Below, in pieces: positions 11,074 to 22,366 of a stretch of 64,000 nucleotides of DNA. The notes under the pieces were generated by a model. The model was not told where the DNA came from, searched no databases, and was given only the letters and a program-made list of their open reading frames with translations. Every line of letters begins with the position of its first letter. The first letter of the stretch is position 1. The DNA comes from Haematobia irritans. Taxonomy: Eukaryota > Arthropoda > Insecta > Diptera > Muscidae. The DNA lies in the NCBI RefSeq assembly GCF_050003625.1, contig NC_134398.1, forward strand, positions 66,348,891 to 66,412,890. Direction: 5' to 3'. A program made the position numbers and the translations under genes.

Positions 11074-11778
11074 ATCCAGAAAAAAGTGAACCCACCATGA
11101 AAGAAAATGTAGGTTTATTTTAGAAAATGTTAACTAAAATATTTTACTACATGACACAAATAACTATATATTTTTAATCAAATCTAAGAAAATAATTTTA
11201 AACAAATCGAAGAAAATAATTAATAATAAATTTGTTTCTGTTGTTTAAGAAAATTTCAGGAATAAATTGTAAAAATGCCCTTAGCACTATCTTCCATGTG
11301 CCGATATTTGGAATTGCAAAAATAGATTTAAAAAAAATAGATACTATCGGACTTCAATTTATACTCGAACTTCTAATCAAAGAGAACTATGTGCCAAAAT
11401 TTAAATTTGTATGTTTTAGGACTAAGCAAATATCGCCAAATATGTTAAAAATTGTGCAATTCCGAATAAAGGAACATACTACTATTATATAAAGTTCAAG
11501 ATAGACACAATTTAAGGAAACTTATGAACGAAATTTAAGTAAACTTCAACAATTTTACGAAAATATGAACTATTCTCACCTTTAGAAAATTTGTATACTT
11601 CCTTTCTACTCAACCTTTTCTCTCTTAATTTTAGTTCACATCATTAAAGCAAACAAATTTAATTAAAATAAAGAAAATGTTCCCACATTTGACAAAATTT
11701 AAATGAAATCAACAAATGTTCATGAATTTAAATAAAGTTAAATCGACTATAAAAATGTTACACAATTTTTTCTGAGGG
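11074..11778 (+). mobile_element. Family H-like element, diverged
   Basis: Starts CCAGAAAAAAGTGAACCC and ends ATTTTTTCTGAGGG, with AATTAAAATAAAG-type internal sequence. It resembles family H (CACTCAAAAAAAGTGAACCC...) in its ends and layout but is strongly diverged. The 86-codon ORF inside (11232-11492) is low-complexity and has no domain I recognise. Confidence 0.4.
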
Positions 11779-11904
11779 TCAGGTATGGTAAACAAGAAAA
11801 TACGACAGAAGGATAGGTTGAGGCGAGTATGGGAAATTCGCAAAAATGTTAAAAGCTTTCGGTTATGTTCTCACGCTGAAAAACGCCGGTTTCAAATATT
11901 TTGT

Positions 11905-11968
11905 CGATTTTTCGGCCTTCTTCATCATGTGCTATCAAAGTCTGTTAAAAACGTGTTAACGACAACTT
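11905..11968 (-). mobile_element. Family G relic, left piece
   Basis: The block ATGTGCTATCAAAGTCTGTT then AAAAACGTGTTAACGACAACT matches G copies. The piece breaks off at the family H insertion at 11969 and resumes at 12495. Confidence 0.65.
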
Positions 11969-12494
11969 ACACTCAAAAAAATTTGAACCCTCTATTTCAC
12001 TAAAGCCAATTTAACTTTATTTTAGTTCATGGAATTATTATCTCTTGAGATAGTTTCCTTTACTCTAGTAATTTTTGCGTACGTTGGTTAAATGGACAAA
12101 AAACGTGAAAAACTTATACACAAATGATTTAATTATTTCTTATAACTCACAAAATAGTTCATGTCAGCGTTTGCAATACTGTTTCGTTAAAATTTTCTAA
12201 AAACAATCTAACCCTCATTTTCAGGAAGCTCCGTTAGTGTTACGTTAGCTAACGAACTTTTAAACCGTACTATGGACATGTCTGTCATCTTGTCTATATA
12301 TTTCATATGCCAGTTAGGAACTTAACTGCTAAAAATTTTTCAGTTAAAGTTAACCGGGGAGAAGATATTTCGATTTTACTTTCTGCTAACTGGGAGTTAA
12401 AGTCTAACGAAGATACATGAAAATGGCTGTAAATGTTCTAAAATTGACCAAAATTTTTCTTCCAGGTTGGTTCACTGTTTTTTTCAGTGTACAT
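11969..12494 (+). mobile_element. Family H element inserted in G and split by M
   Basis: Bounded by CACTCAAAAAAATTTGAACC at 11969 and TTTTTTTCAGTG near 12492, with TA on both sides. Removing it joins the flanking G sequence as ACAACT-TA-CATTTTAAAATTAAGG, which matches other G copies. Inside it, 12205-12435 is a family M MITE. Non-coding. Confidence 0.75.
12205..12435. mobile_element. Family M MITE, copy 2
   Basis: Inverted relative to 6017-6226: it ends CTAACGAAGATACATGAAAA then TGGC, and contains CATATGCCAGTTAGGAACTT and GTTAAAGTTAACCGG. It interrupts family H between CTAACCCTCATTTTC and ATTGACCAAAATTTTTCTTC. Confidence 0.65.
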
Positions 12495-12690
12495 TTTAAA
12501 ATTAAGGCCCGACTACAAGTTGAAATTATGAGATGTTTCAAGTTAAACGCGCACTTAAAGTAATGACAAAAATCTCCTATTTGTGAACGCTTTTTTGTAG
12601 TCAAAATGGAAAAATAATTTGAAGTAGCATAAAGTGAAGAATTTTTCAGAATTATTAAAGGCATGTTGACCTTAGTTGTGGCTGTAAAAT
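12495..12690 (-). mobile_element. Family G relic, right piece
   Basis: Continues the G element broken at 11968. It carries AATTAAGGCCCGACT, TTTTTTGTAGTCAA and the terminal GAATTATTAAAG-CA-GTTGACCTTAG block. Confidence 0.65.
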
Positions 12691-13961
12691 GGACAAAAAT
12701 CTCTTACTATCGGTCTATTACGCAGTGTAGATGACAAAAAGTATTACCATTATTGATGGAAATAACAAAAATCTGTGGAAGGAACGGGTTCTGTAACCTC
12801 ATTTTAAATAGATTCCTTCCAAGTCAATTTTTGGGATGCTAGTATAAATTATATTGAATAAAAATTTATAACAACCACTGTGCAATTTAACCACAGTACG
12901 TGTTCATTTGACCCACGAGTATAGAAATTAAGGATCTAACTCACATGAATGTATATGCGTCTATACATCTACGCACATATGAACATCATTTATTTCCTAA
13001 ATACTTCATGGCTACTTAACAGTCATCATTTAAGATAAATGCGATAAAAGTGTGAATTATTCTCCTCTTTTGTTGCTCTCTGGGCCATACACCATTTGGC
13101 CATTTATTATTGCTCCATATTGTCATTGCCCATTGTGGTAGGTGGAAGCTCTTTTGTCCATACATTGGTTGGTACATTCTGATCCTAGATAGTTATGGGT
13201 CAACGTAGAAAGTATATGGTCTGGGTATATTTACGAGCATGTATATGAATATGTGTGTATATGTGAATGTCGGTATTTGTATGTATCTGGACCTTTTTAG
13301 AAAATTTTGTTGTTTATTATGTTATAAGGATTTCATTATGACACTTGGACCTTCACTTCAGAATTATGGGAAGTTATTAAAAGTGGATTAAGTGAAACGA
13401 CATTCTTTCCGGGCTTTATCCCGAGTATTTTTTTAGTCTCGTCTACATACAGCTTGGCTAATTTATGCAGTAATACTTATATGATTAAACTGATAGTTGT
13501 ATTCTGTTATGTAAGGTTAGGTTTGTTGTCCAAAGAAAATAATTAGGACAATTTCGTTTAATTGAGATTCATAAAATTCCAGACATTACATGAGGTTTGA
13601 CAATTTCTTATGTTTGGTACTGACAACGAATACCAACATTGCATACCGAATTTCAATAAAAACTGATGAAAATTAAGTCCCCAAGAGGCCAAAGGAATGA
13701 AATCTGAAGGCCGTTTTATATGACTATACCAAAATGTCCCATATGGAATACACGCTCATATCTGGTTTCCTTCGGATGGATGGACGTGGCTAGACCAACT
13801 GTGAATTTAATCATATCAAGAATAAATCTGTATGTACTTTAGGGGGACTGAGTGCGATGTTTCATTGTGTTACACATTAGGAAGCTTTCTCCAATTTGAA
13901 TTAAAATTCCTAAAAAAAAACTACAAAAAATTATGAGAAATATATACCAAAAATCCCTAAC
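12691..13961. other. Unique DNA, no gene seen
   Basis: About 1.3 kb with no recognised repeat. A TGTATATG/TATGTATG-rich stretch lies at 13215-13285. No ORF above 60 codons with a recognisable domain. Confidence 0.4.
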
Positions 13962-13965
13962 TTAA

Positions 13966-14207
13966 CCCTCTAATGCCTCAATTTTTTTGCCAGCTGATTA
14001 AATATTCAGTGTTAAAGACACAAAAGCAAGAAAACTAAATAAGAAAAGTTTATACGGTAAAATTCAGTATATGCTGCCAAGCCTCTTGAACAGTTTAAAC
14101 TAAGTTTTCTTTTTATTTTACCCAATTTTGTTGTCTTAAGGTGTATTTTACTAAAAGCTTCATGATTTATCGAAGCCCGCCTAAAGGCGGAATTGGGCAT
14201 TAGAGGG
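13966..14207. mobile_element. piggyBac-like MITE (242 bp)
   Basis: Left end CCCTCTAATGCC preceded by TTAA (13962-13965). Right end GGGCATTAGAGGG followed by TAAA (14208-14211), one change from TTAA. TIRs starting CCC next to TTAA are typical of piggyBac. It is too short to encode a transposase. Confidence 0.6.
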
Positions 14208-14211
14208 TAAA

Positions 14212-14870
14212 AGTAAAGTTCCTCAAAAAATTACATTTTTGCAAAAATTTTATGAAAATGAAAAAAAGTATTTACAAAATTTATTATAAAAATGTTTTTC
14301 TTTAAAGATCAACGACTTTTTCTCTATGAATATAAAAATGAAATAAAAGAAACTGCACCATCTTTATTTTTTCATAGATACTTATCCTTGAAATATGAAT
14401 TCCTCCTTTAAAATCGAACGTCTTTGAAGTAAAGCAAATTTAATTTAAATAAATTATGTTTAAATTAAATTAGTTATGAATCATAAAATGTTTCAAACAT
14501 AGATTTATTTTGAGGATATTTCATCGTTAAGAAAAAGTTTTTTATTGTTGTTTTTGATCTCAGCTTAAAGCCATACATTTACTAAACTACAAGTGTAGCT
14601 TAACCAACAGAGGAAAAGTATGCTTGTCAAATTTATTTGGGCAAAGCACTTCGGAATTACCACATTCCTCATCAGCATCCTCTACTTGCAGCAAAACTAT
14701 CAACCAATTATCAGAATAAATTCGGGTAATTCACTCAACCCAAAGTGAACTACACTTGAACCTTCCGAAAAAAGGCTTGATAGTCGGCTACTACCTAAAC
14801 AAATGTGCAAGCATATCTCTTTTCCTTTGCCAAACTAAAATCATCGATTTGAATGTAGTTGGCTGGGGTT
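14212..14870. other. Unique AT-rich DNA
   Basis: No repeat family or coding region recognised before the family A element begins at 14871. Confidence 0.4.
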
Positions 14871-16713
14871 TTTTATACCCGCCACCATAGGATGGGGGGT
14901 ATATTAACTTTGTCATTCCGTTTGTAACACATCGAAATATTGCTCTAAGACCCCATAAAGTATATATATTCTGGGTCGTGGTGAAATTCTGAGTCGATCT
15001 GAGCATGTCCGTCCGTCCGTCCGTCTGTTGAAATCACGCTAACTTCCGAACGAAACAAGCTATCGACTTGAAACTTGGCACAAGTAGTTGTTATTGATGT
15101 AGGTCGGATGGTATTGCAAATGGGCCATATCGGTCCACTTTTACGTACAGCCCCCATATAAACGGACCCAAAAATTTGGCTTGCGAGGCCTCTACGAGAA
15201 GCAAATTTCATCCGATCCGGCTGAATTTTGGTACATGGTGTTAGTATATGGTCTCTAACAACCATGCAAAACTTGGTCCACATCGGTCCATAATTATATA
15301 TAGCCCCCATATAAACCGATCCCCGATTTGGTTTGCGAGGCCCCTAAGAGAAGCAAATTTCATCCGATCCGGCTGAAATTTCGTACATGGTGTCAGTATA
15401 TGGTCTCTAACAACCATGCAAAAATTGGTCCACATCGGTCCATAATTATATATAGCCCCCACATAAACCGATCCCCCGATTTGGCTTGCGAAACCTCTAA
15501 GAGAAGCAAATTTCATCCGATCCGGCTGAAATTTTGTACATGGTGTTAGTATATGGTCTCGAACAACCATGCAAAAATTGGTCCACATCGGTCTATAATT
15601 ATATATAGCCCCCATATAAACCGATCCCCCGATTTGGCTTGCGAGTCCTCTAAGAGAAGCAAATTTCATCCGATCCGGCTGAAATTTGGTACATGGTGTT
15701 AGTATATGGTCTCTAACAACCATGCAAAAATTGGTCCACATCGGTCCATAATTATATATAGCCCCCATATAAACCGATCCTCCGATTTGGCTTGCGAGGC
15801 CTCTAAGAGAAGCAAATTTCATCCGATCCGGCTGAAATTTGGTATGTTAGTATATGGTCTCTAACAACCATGCAAAAATTGGTCCACATCATAATTATAT
15901 AGTCCCCATATAAACCGATCACCAGATTTGACCTCCGGAACCCCTTGGAAGACCAAAATTCATCTGATTCAGTTGAAATTTGGTACGTGATGTTGGTATG
16001 TGGTATCCAACAACCATGCAGGCATTGGTTCCTATCAGTCCATAATTATATATAGCTCCCTATAAACCGATCCCCAGATTTGACCTCCGGTGCCTTTTGG
16101 AGAAGCAAAATTCATCCGATCTGCTTGAAATTTGGTACGTGGTGGTAGTATATGATATTTAACAACCATGCCAAAAGTGGTCCATATCAGTCCATAATCG
16201 TGCATAGCCCCATATAAACCGATCCCGAGATTTGGTTTTGGAACCTCTTGGAGGAGCAAATTTCATCCGAGTGAGTTGAAATTTGGTACATTGTGCTAGT
16301 ATATAGTCGTTAACAACCATGCCTAACTAGGTCCATATCGGTCTATAGTTATATATGGCCCTCAGATAAATCGATCCCCAATCACACAAAAATTGGTCCA
16401 TATCAAGTTCATAATTGTATATAGCCCCCATATAAGCGACCCCCATATTTCAATTCTGGCTCTCTACGTACAAAAATTCCATATCGATTCGTAATTATTT
16501 GTAGACTTAACTATACATAACTTTTTTGTCTAATATATACCATGTATGGACTAAATCACAATTTAGAAAACGATGTTAAGAAGTTTTAAGATACCACAAC
16601 CCAAGTAATTCGATTGTGGATGATAGTCTTTCGTAGAAGTTTCTACGCAATCCATGGTGGTGGGTACATAAGATTCGGCCTCGCCGAACTTGCGGCCTTA
16701 TATACTTGTTTTT
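14871..16713 (+). repeat. Family A element 1, tandem ~153-bp modules
   Basis: Begins TTTTATACCCGCCACCATAGG and ends CCGAACTTGCGGCC-TATATACTTG. The order is the conserved head (ATTCCGTTTGTAACACATCG, the GTCC run, AAACAAGCTATCGACTTG), then modules with 'tagcccccatataaaccga' about every 153-154 bp (15301-16440), then the conserved tail (AAGTAATTCGATTGTGGATG). No protein is evident. The long open frames across the modules (for example 15241-15822 minus) follow from a repeat period of about 51 codons. Confidence 0.82.
15013..15028. repeat. (GTCC)n run in family A head
   Basis: Four GTCC units in the conserved head. The same run occurs at 18366, 21376, 50981 and 57269, and as the complement near 49990. 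Confidence 0.85.
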
Positions 16714-16734
16714 AATTAGGAAACATACTTCATT

Positions 16735-16820
16735 GCGGCTACATTCAATAAAAGTGAACCCTCAAGGGCTCCAAAGCCAACTTAAGTATGTTTTAGTTCA
16801 TGATATTATTATGGTTCGAG
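16735..16820 (+). mobile_element. Family H fragment
   Basis: AAAAGTGAACCCTCAAGG, CCAAAGCCAACTTAA and TTTTAGTTCATG-ATTATTAT match the left part of H. The right part is absent. Confidence 0.55.
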
Positions 16821-16844
16821 AAAGATTTCTTGACGAAAAGAGGC

Positions 16845-17012
16845 AAACAACACTGAACAACATTTTGTCGTGGGGATAAAGACTTCAAGTCCTTCAAATA
16901 CGAATACGAATCACGCTTAGCTTTTGAAGACACATATCTCTGATATGACTGGGTATCTTCACATTAAAGAAAATTTAGTTTGACCAATATCAACGTGGCT
17001 TTAACCCTTAAA
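16845..17012 (+). mobile_element. Family G fragment
   Basis: CACTGAACAACATTTTGTCG, TACGAATACGAATCACGCTTA and GTATCTTCACATTAAAGAAA match the left part of G, diverged. The fragment stops near 17012. Confidence 0.5.
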
Positions 17013-17242
17013 TGCGCACTATAACCTTTAAGATACAACCACAAAAAAATTCTGAATGAATGTATGAATTCTATAAAATTAAGTTTATTTCATTTAAAAG
17101 ATCATAAAAATATGTTTTTAGGAAAATTTTTAGTACTTCTGAGTAATCTGCAGTCAAATTTAGAGATAAAGAATATTTACCAGATCTGAAAGTAATGTTG
17201 GTAAAAAAAAACTGTGTAGTGTAAAAATATTTCTATTCTCTA

Positions 17243-17652
17243 CACGGACGAAAAAGCCTGTTTTTCATATGTTTGTATTTAAAAATAATATGTTTGGAAT
17301 TCAAAGTTTTTAATACAATATTTTTAAGTGCAAGCATATAATGTTCATAAACTAGCATAACATGTTTGGGATATATGTTAATATGTTAGAACATATTATG
17401 TTTGGGACATAAAATGTTGGTGAATGTAATATGCTTAGATGTAAACATATATTTATTTAGAAATAGCCTATAAACATATATGTGTTTAGAAAGAGAGACT
17501 TAGAGAGTATACTACCAGTGTATGCCTAAGGTGAAACATAATATGTTTGAACAATACGAACAATATTTAGTTTGGACCAATCGTGAAAAAATATATGCTT
17601 GAAGCAAAATGTGTTTGGGGTATATGTTACAGAAGCGATTTTTTTGAGGGTG
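17243..17652 (-). mobile_element. Family J element, complete, TA-flanked
   Basis: 410 bp from CACGGACGAAAAAGCCTG to CGATTTTTTTGAGGGTG, with TA at 17241-17242 and 17653-17654. The body is dominated by CATAT/ACATATTATGTTTGGGACA motifs. Same family as 26214-26698 in the opposite orientation. Non-coding. Confidence 0.78.
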
Positions 17653-17654
17653 TA

Positions 17655-18235
17655 CCTAAATCAAATTGATTATTTGTAAATAAAAACTTCTTGGTCGAGT
17701 AAAGTGCTACAACTTTGCAAAAAAATCACAGCATTTCTCGAGCAACAAATGCTCGAATTTTGGGAAAAATGTAAAGGCTCATAAAAAACGATCCGCAACC
17801 AATCTAGCAAACTCCAGAAATTACATTTCTCCTTTCATCGAGTACTCATAATCGGCACTTACATTTAAAAATCGTCAAAGAATAGGCAATATAAATTATA
17901 TTAAAATTAAACATATTTTTTGGGTAAACACAACACAAAAGTTTTTATTTCATATACAAAACAGAAAATTAATGTACACAACTATGCATTTCAATAAAAA
18001 AATATATAAAGAAATCAGTTTTGTAAACAAATACCATTACCATAAAAATCATTTTCTGGTTAAACAAAAATATTTCTTAATATTTGTATAAAAAATCTAT
18101 TTTTCTAAACATTTTTATTAATTGAGTAACATTTTTATTTAAAAATTAAATGTTTTGAAACTAAAGAAAAAGTGCCGTGTTCTCCAAAACAGGTAATTTT
18201 TTATGGTGTTTTTGATAGATATGTCTATATGTGGT
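17655..18235. other. AT-rich DNA, nothing recognised
   Basis: About 580 bp of A/T-rich sequence between a J and an A element. No ORF or repeat assignment. Confidence 0.4.
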
Positions 18236-20772
18236 TATTATACCCTCCATCATAGGATATTAACTTTGTCATTCCGTTTGTAACACATCGAAATATTGCT
18301 CTAAGACCCCATAAAGTATATATATTCTGGGTCGTGGTGAAATTCTGAGTCGATCTAAGCATGTCCGTCCGTCCGTCCGTCTGTTGAAATCACGCTAACT
18401 TCCGAACGAAACAAGCTATCGACTTGAAACTTGGCACAAGTAGTTGTTATCGATGTAGGTCGGATGGTATTGAAAATGGGCCATATCGGTCCACTTTTAC
18501 GTATAGCCCCCATATAAAGGGACCCTCAGATTTGGCTTGTGGAGCCTCTAACAAACGCATATTTAATCCGATCCGGCTGAAATTTGGTACATGGTGTTGG
18601 TATATGGTCTCTAACAACCATGCAAAAACTGGTCCACATCGGTTCATAAATATATATAGCCCCCATATAAACCGATCCCCAGATTTGGCTTGCGGAGCCT
18701 AAAAGAGAAGCAAATTTCATCCGATCCGGCTGAAGTTTGGTACATGGTGTTGGTATATGGTCTCTAAAAACCATGCAAAAATTGGTCCACATCGGTTCAT
18801 AAATATATATAGCCCCCGTATAAACCGATCCCCAGATTTGGCTTTTGAAGCCTCAAAGAGAAGAAAATTTCATCCGATCCGGCTGAAATTTGGTATATGA
18901 TGTTGGTATATGGTCTCTAACAACCACACAAAAATTGGTTCACATCGGTCCATAATTATATATAGCCCCCATATAAACCGATCCCCCGATTTGGCTTGCG
19001 AAGCCTGAAAGAGAAGCAAATTTCATCCGATCCGGCTGAAATTTGGTACATGGTGTTGGTATATGGTCTCTAATAACCATGCAAAAATTGGTTCCCATCG
19101 GTCCATAATTATATATAGCCCCCATATAAACCGATCCCCAGATTTGGCTTGCGAGGCCTCAAAGAGAAGCAAATTGCATCCGATCCGGCTGAAATTTGGT
19201 ACATGATGTTGGTATATGGTCTCTAACAACCGTGCAAAAATTGGTCCACATCGGTTCATAATTATATATAGCCCCCATATAAACCGATCCCCAGATTTGG
19301 CTAGTGGAGCCTCTAAGAGAAGCATATTTCATCCGATCCGGCTGAAATTTGGTACATGGTGTTGGTATATGGTCTCTAACAACCATGCAAAAATTGGTCC
19401 ACAGCGGTCCATAATTATATATAGACCCCATATAAACCGATCTCCAGATTTGGCTTGCGAGTCCTCAAAGAGAAGCAAATTGCATCCGATCCGGCTGAAA
19501 TTTGGTACATGATGTTAGTATATGGTCTCTAACAACCGTGCAAAAATTGGTCCACATCGGTTCATAATTATCTATAGCGCCCATATAAACCGATCCCCAG
19601 ATTTGGGTTGCGGAGCCTCAAAGAGAAGCAAATTTTATCCGATCCGCCTGAAATTTTGTACATAATATTGGTATATGGTCTCTAACAACCGTGCAAAAAT
19701 TGGTCCACATCGGTTCATAATTATATATAGCCCCCATATAAACCGATCCCCCGATTTGGCTTGCGAAGTCTCCAAGAGAAGCAAATTTCATCCAATCCGG
19801 TTGTAATTTGGAACATGGTCCATATCGGTCCATAAAACGTTCTCCAGATTTGACCTCCGGAGCCTCTTGGAGGAGCAAAATTCATCCGTTCCGGTTCAAA
19901 GTAGGAACGTGGTGTTAGTATATGGTCGCTAACAACCATACCAAAATTGGTCCAATCACACAAAAATTGGTCCATATCGGTTCATAATCATGGTTGCCAC
20001 TAGATCCAAAAATAATCTACCAAAATTTTATTTCTATAGAAAATGTTGTCAAAATTTTATTGCTAGAGAAAATTTTGTTAAAATTTTATTCGGTTCATAA
20101 TAAAATTGTCATCATTGTCAAAATTTTATTTCTATAGAAAATTTTGTCAAAATTTTATTTCTATAGAAAATTTTGTCAAAATTTTATTTCTATAGAAAAT
20201 TTTGTCAAAACTGTATTTCTATAGAAAATTTTGTTCAAATTTTATTCGGTTCATAATCATAGTTGCCACTCGAGCCAAAAATAATCGACCAAGATTTTAT
20301 TTCTATAGAAAATTTTGTCAAAAGTTTATTTCTATAGAAAATTTTGTTAAAATTTTATTTCTGTAGAAATTTTTGTCAAAATTTTCTTTCTATAGAAAAT
20401 TTTGTCAAAATTTTTATTTCTATAGAAAATTTTGTGAAAATTTTATTTCCATAGAAAATTTTATTTCCATAGAAAATTTTTAAATATTTTTTTTCTGTAG
20501 AAAATTTTGTCAATATTTTATGTCTACTTTGTCAAACTGAATTATATACGTATTGGATCGATCTTTTTTGATTTAATATATACCACGTATGGACATACAA
20601 TTTAGAAGATGGTGTTAGGAGGTTTTAAGATACCTTGCCATCGGCAAGCGTTACCGCAACTTAAGTAATTCGATTGTGGATGGCAATGTTTAGAAGAAGT
20701 TTCTACGCAATCCATGATGGAGGGTACATAAGCTTCGGCCTGGCCGAACTTACGGCCGTATATACTTGTTTT
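18236..20772 (+). repeat. Family A element 2, longest plus-strand copy
   Basis: Head TTATTATACCCTCCATCATAGG (part of the usual end deleted), at least eight tandem modules from 18500 to 19990, a 29-bp repeat array (20005-20525), and the tail CGATTGTGGATGGCA ... GAACTTACGGCCGTATATAC to 20772. The modules alternate CAGATTTGGCTTGCGGAGCC and CCGATTTGGCTTGCGAAGCC variants. The tandem open frames on both strands (18526-18792 and 19023-19431) are repeat artefacts. Confidence 0.82.
20005..20525. repeat. 29-bp tandem array (TTTCTATAGAAAATTTTGTC type)
   Basis: About 14 degenerate units of 29 bp built from AAAATTTTATTTCTATAG plus AAAATTTTGTC. An internal flank, GTTGCCACT-GA-CCAAAAATAATC, occurs twice (19993 and 20258), so the array may be a duplicated block. 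The same array type occurs at 40250-40540 and 58598-58935. Confidence 0.82.
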
Positions 20773-20774
20773 TT

Positions 20775-21198
20775 ATACTGTACTAGAATTTTATCATAAT
20801 TAGTAAAAGTTTCAATTGCACATTCTGAGTAAATCATTATCAATTTTGGTATTAAAACAACTTGAGTTATTTCATTTTAGGTTATGTTTTGAAACGAATA
20901 TTCTGCAGCTATCATCTTATTTTAGTTTTTTGCTTAAAAATGTATACTTTGCTTTGGAGTTTGGAGGAATCATGATTATTTATTTGTTGACAAAACTCAA
21001 TTTTTTTTCCAAAATTTTTAAAATTTATTTTAATATTTTCAAAAATTTCTTCAAAATGTAAAAGCTTTAACTCCCTAAACTATGTGTCTAAAGAACATTG
21101 TTAATATCGTTAAAATCGGAAAAAATCGGAATTGTCCATTTTGTGAGTAACAAATCGTCAAAATGCCGATAAATCTGCAAAATTGGCAGCCCTGGTAT
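20775..21198. other. AT-rich DNA, no supported gene
   Basis: Contains an 81-codon frame (20816-21061) of mostly F, L, I and K. Its composition simply follows the A/T richness, and no domain is recognisable. Confidence 0.35.
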
Positions 21199-21240
21199 GG
21201 ACATGTGTTTTGTTTATCATTTTGGCATTATGGCCACAAT
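21199..21240 (+). other. Second copy of the 42-bp exon-like sequence
   Basis: Matches 5830-5871 (opposite strand) with one mismatch and is cut off directly by the start of family A element 3 at 21241. It would encode the hydrophobic part of the same peptide, but without the ATG context seen at 5881. A partial exon duplication or a shared repeat are both possible. Confidence 0.4.
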
Positions 21241-22222
21241 TTTTATACCCTCCACCATAGGATGGGGGTATATTAACTTTGTCATTCCGTTTGTAACACA
21301 TCGAAATATTGCTCTAAGACCCCATAAAGTATATATTTCTGGGTCGTGGTGAAATTCTGAGTCGATCTAAGCATGTCCGTCCGTCCGTCCGTCTGTTGAA
21401 ATCACGCTAACCTCCGAACGAAACAAGCTATCGACTTGAAACTTGGCACAAGTAGTTGTTATTGATGTAGGTCAGATGGTATTGAAAATGGGCCATATCG
21501 GTTCACTTTTACGTATAGCCCCCATATAAACGGACCCTCAGATTTGGCTTGTGGAGCCTCTAACAGAAGCATATTTCATCCGATCCGGCTGAAATTTGGT
21601 ACATGGTGTTGGTATATGGTCTCTAACAACAATGCAAAAATTAGTCCACATCGGTCCATAATTATATATAGCCCCCATATAAACCGATCCCCAGATTTGG
21701 CTTGCGGAGCCTCAAAGAGAAGCAAATTTCTTCCGATCCGGCTGAAATTTAGTACATGGTGTTGGTATATGTTCTCTAACAAACATGCAAAAATTGTTCC
21801 ACATCGGTCAATAATTATATATAGCCCCCATATAAACCGATCCCCAAATTTGGTTTGTGGAGCCTCTAACAGAAGCATATTTCATCCGATCTGGTTGAAA
21901 TTTTGTACATGGTGTTGGTATATGGCCTCTAATAGCCATGCAAAAATTGGTCCACATCGGTCCATAATTATATATAGCCCCCACATAAACCGATCCTCAG
22001 ATTTGGCTTACGGAGCCTCAAAGAGAAGCAAATTTCATCCGATCCGGCTGAAATTTGGTACATGGTATTGGTATATGGTCTCTAACAACCGTGCAAAAAT
22101 TGGTCCACATCGGTCCATAATTATATATAGCCCCCATATAAACCGATCCCCAGATTTGGCTTGCGAAGTTTCCAAGAGAAGCAAATTTCATCCAATCCGG
22201 TTGAAATTTGTAACATGGCTTA
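21241..22222 (+). repeat. Family A element 3, right end missing
   Basis: Typical head TTTTATACCCTCCACCATAGG and five to six modules to about 22216. It then stops within a module at a T-rich stretch, and a family J element follows. The terminal block with the TATATACTTG end is lacking. The 261-codon frame at 21544-22329 is a tandem-repeat artefact. Confidence 0.78.
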
Positions 22223-22366
22223 GATATTTTTTTTTTTTTTTAACACAATTTTCTTTAGGAGAAAATTCTTCCAAGCATATAATATTTTTAGGCTCAAAAT
22301 GCTTCAAAACATACAATATGTTTACATAAATCATACATAATAATGTTTCGGCAATATCCAATAATA

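Noticed and set aside
15241..15822. 193-codon minus-strand ORF and similar long frames in all family A copies
   Set aside because: The frame follows ~153-bp tandem modules. The same peptide repeats every 51 residues and appears in several frames and on both strands. Artefact of the repeat period.
21544..22329. 261-codon plus-strand ORF
   Set aside because: Family A modules plus a T-rich junction into family J. Not a gene.
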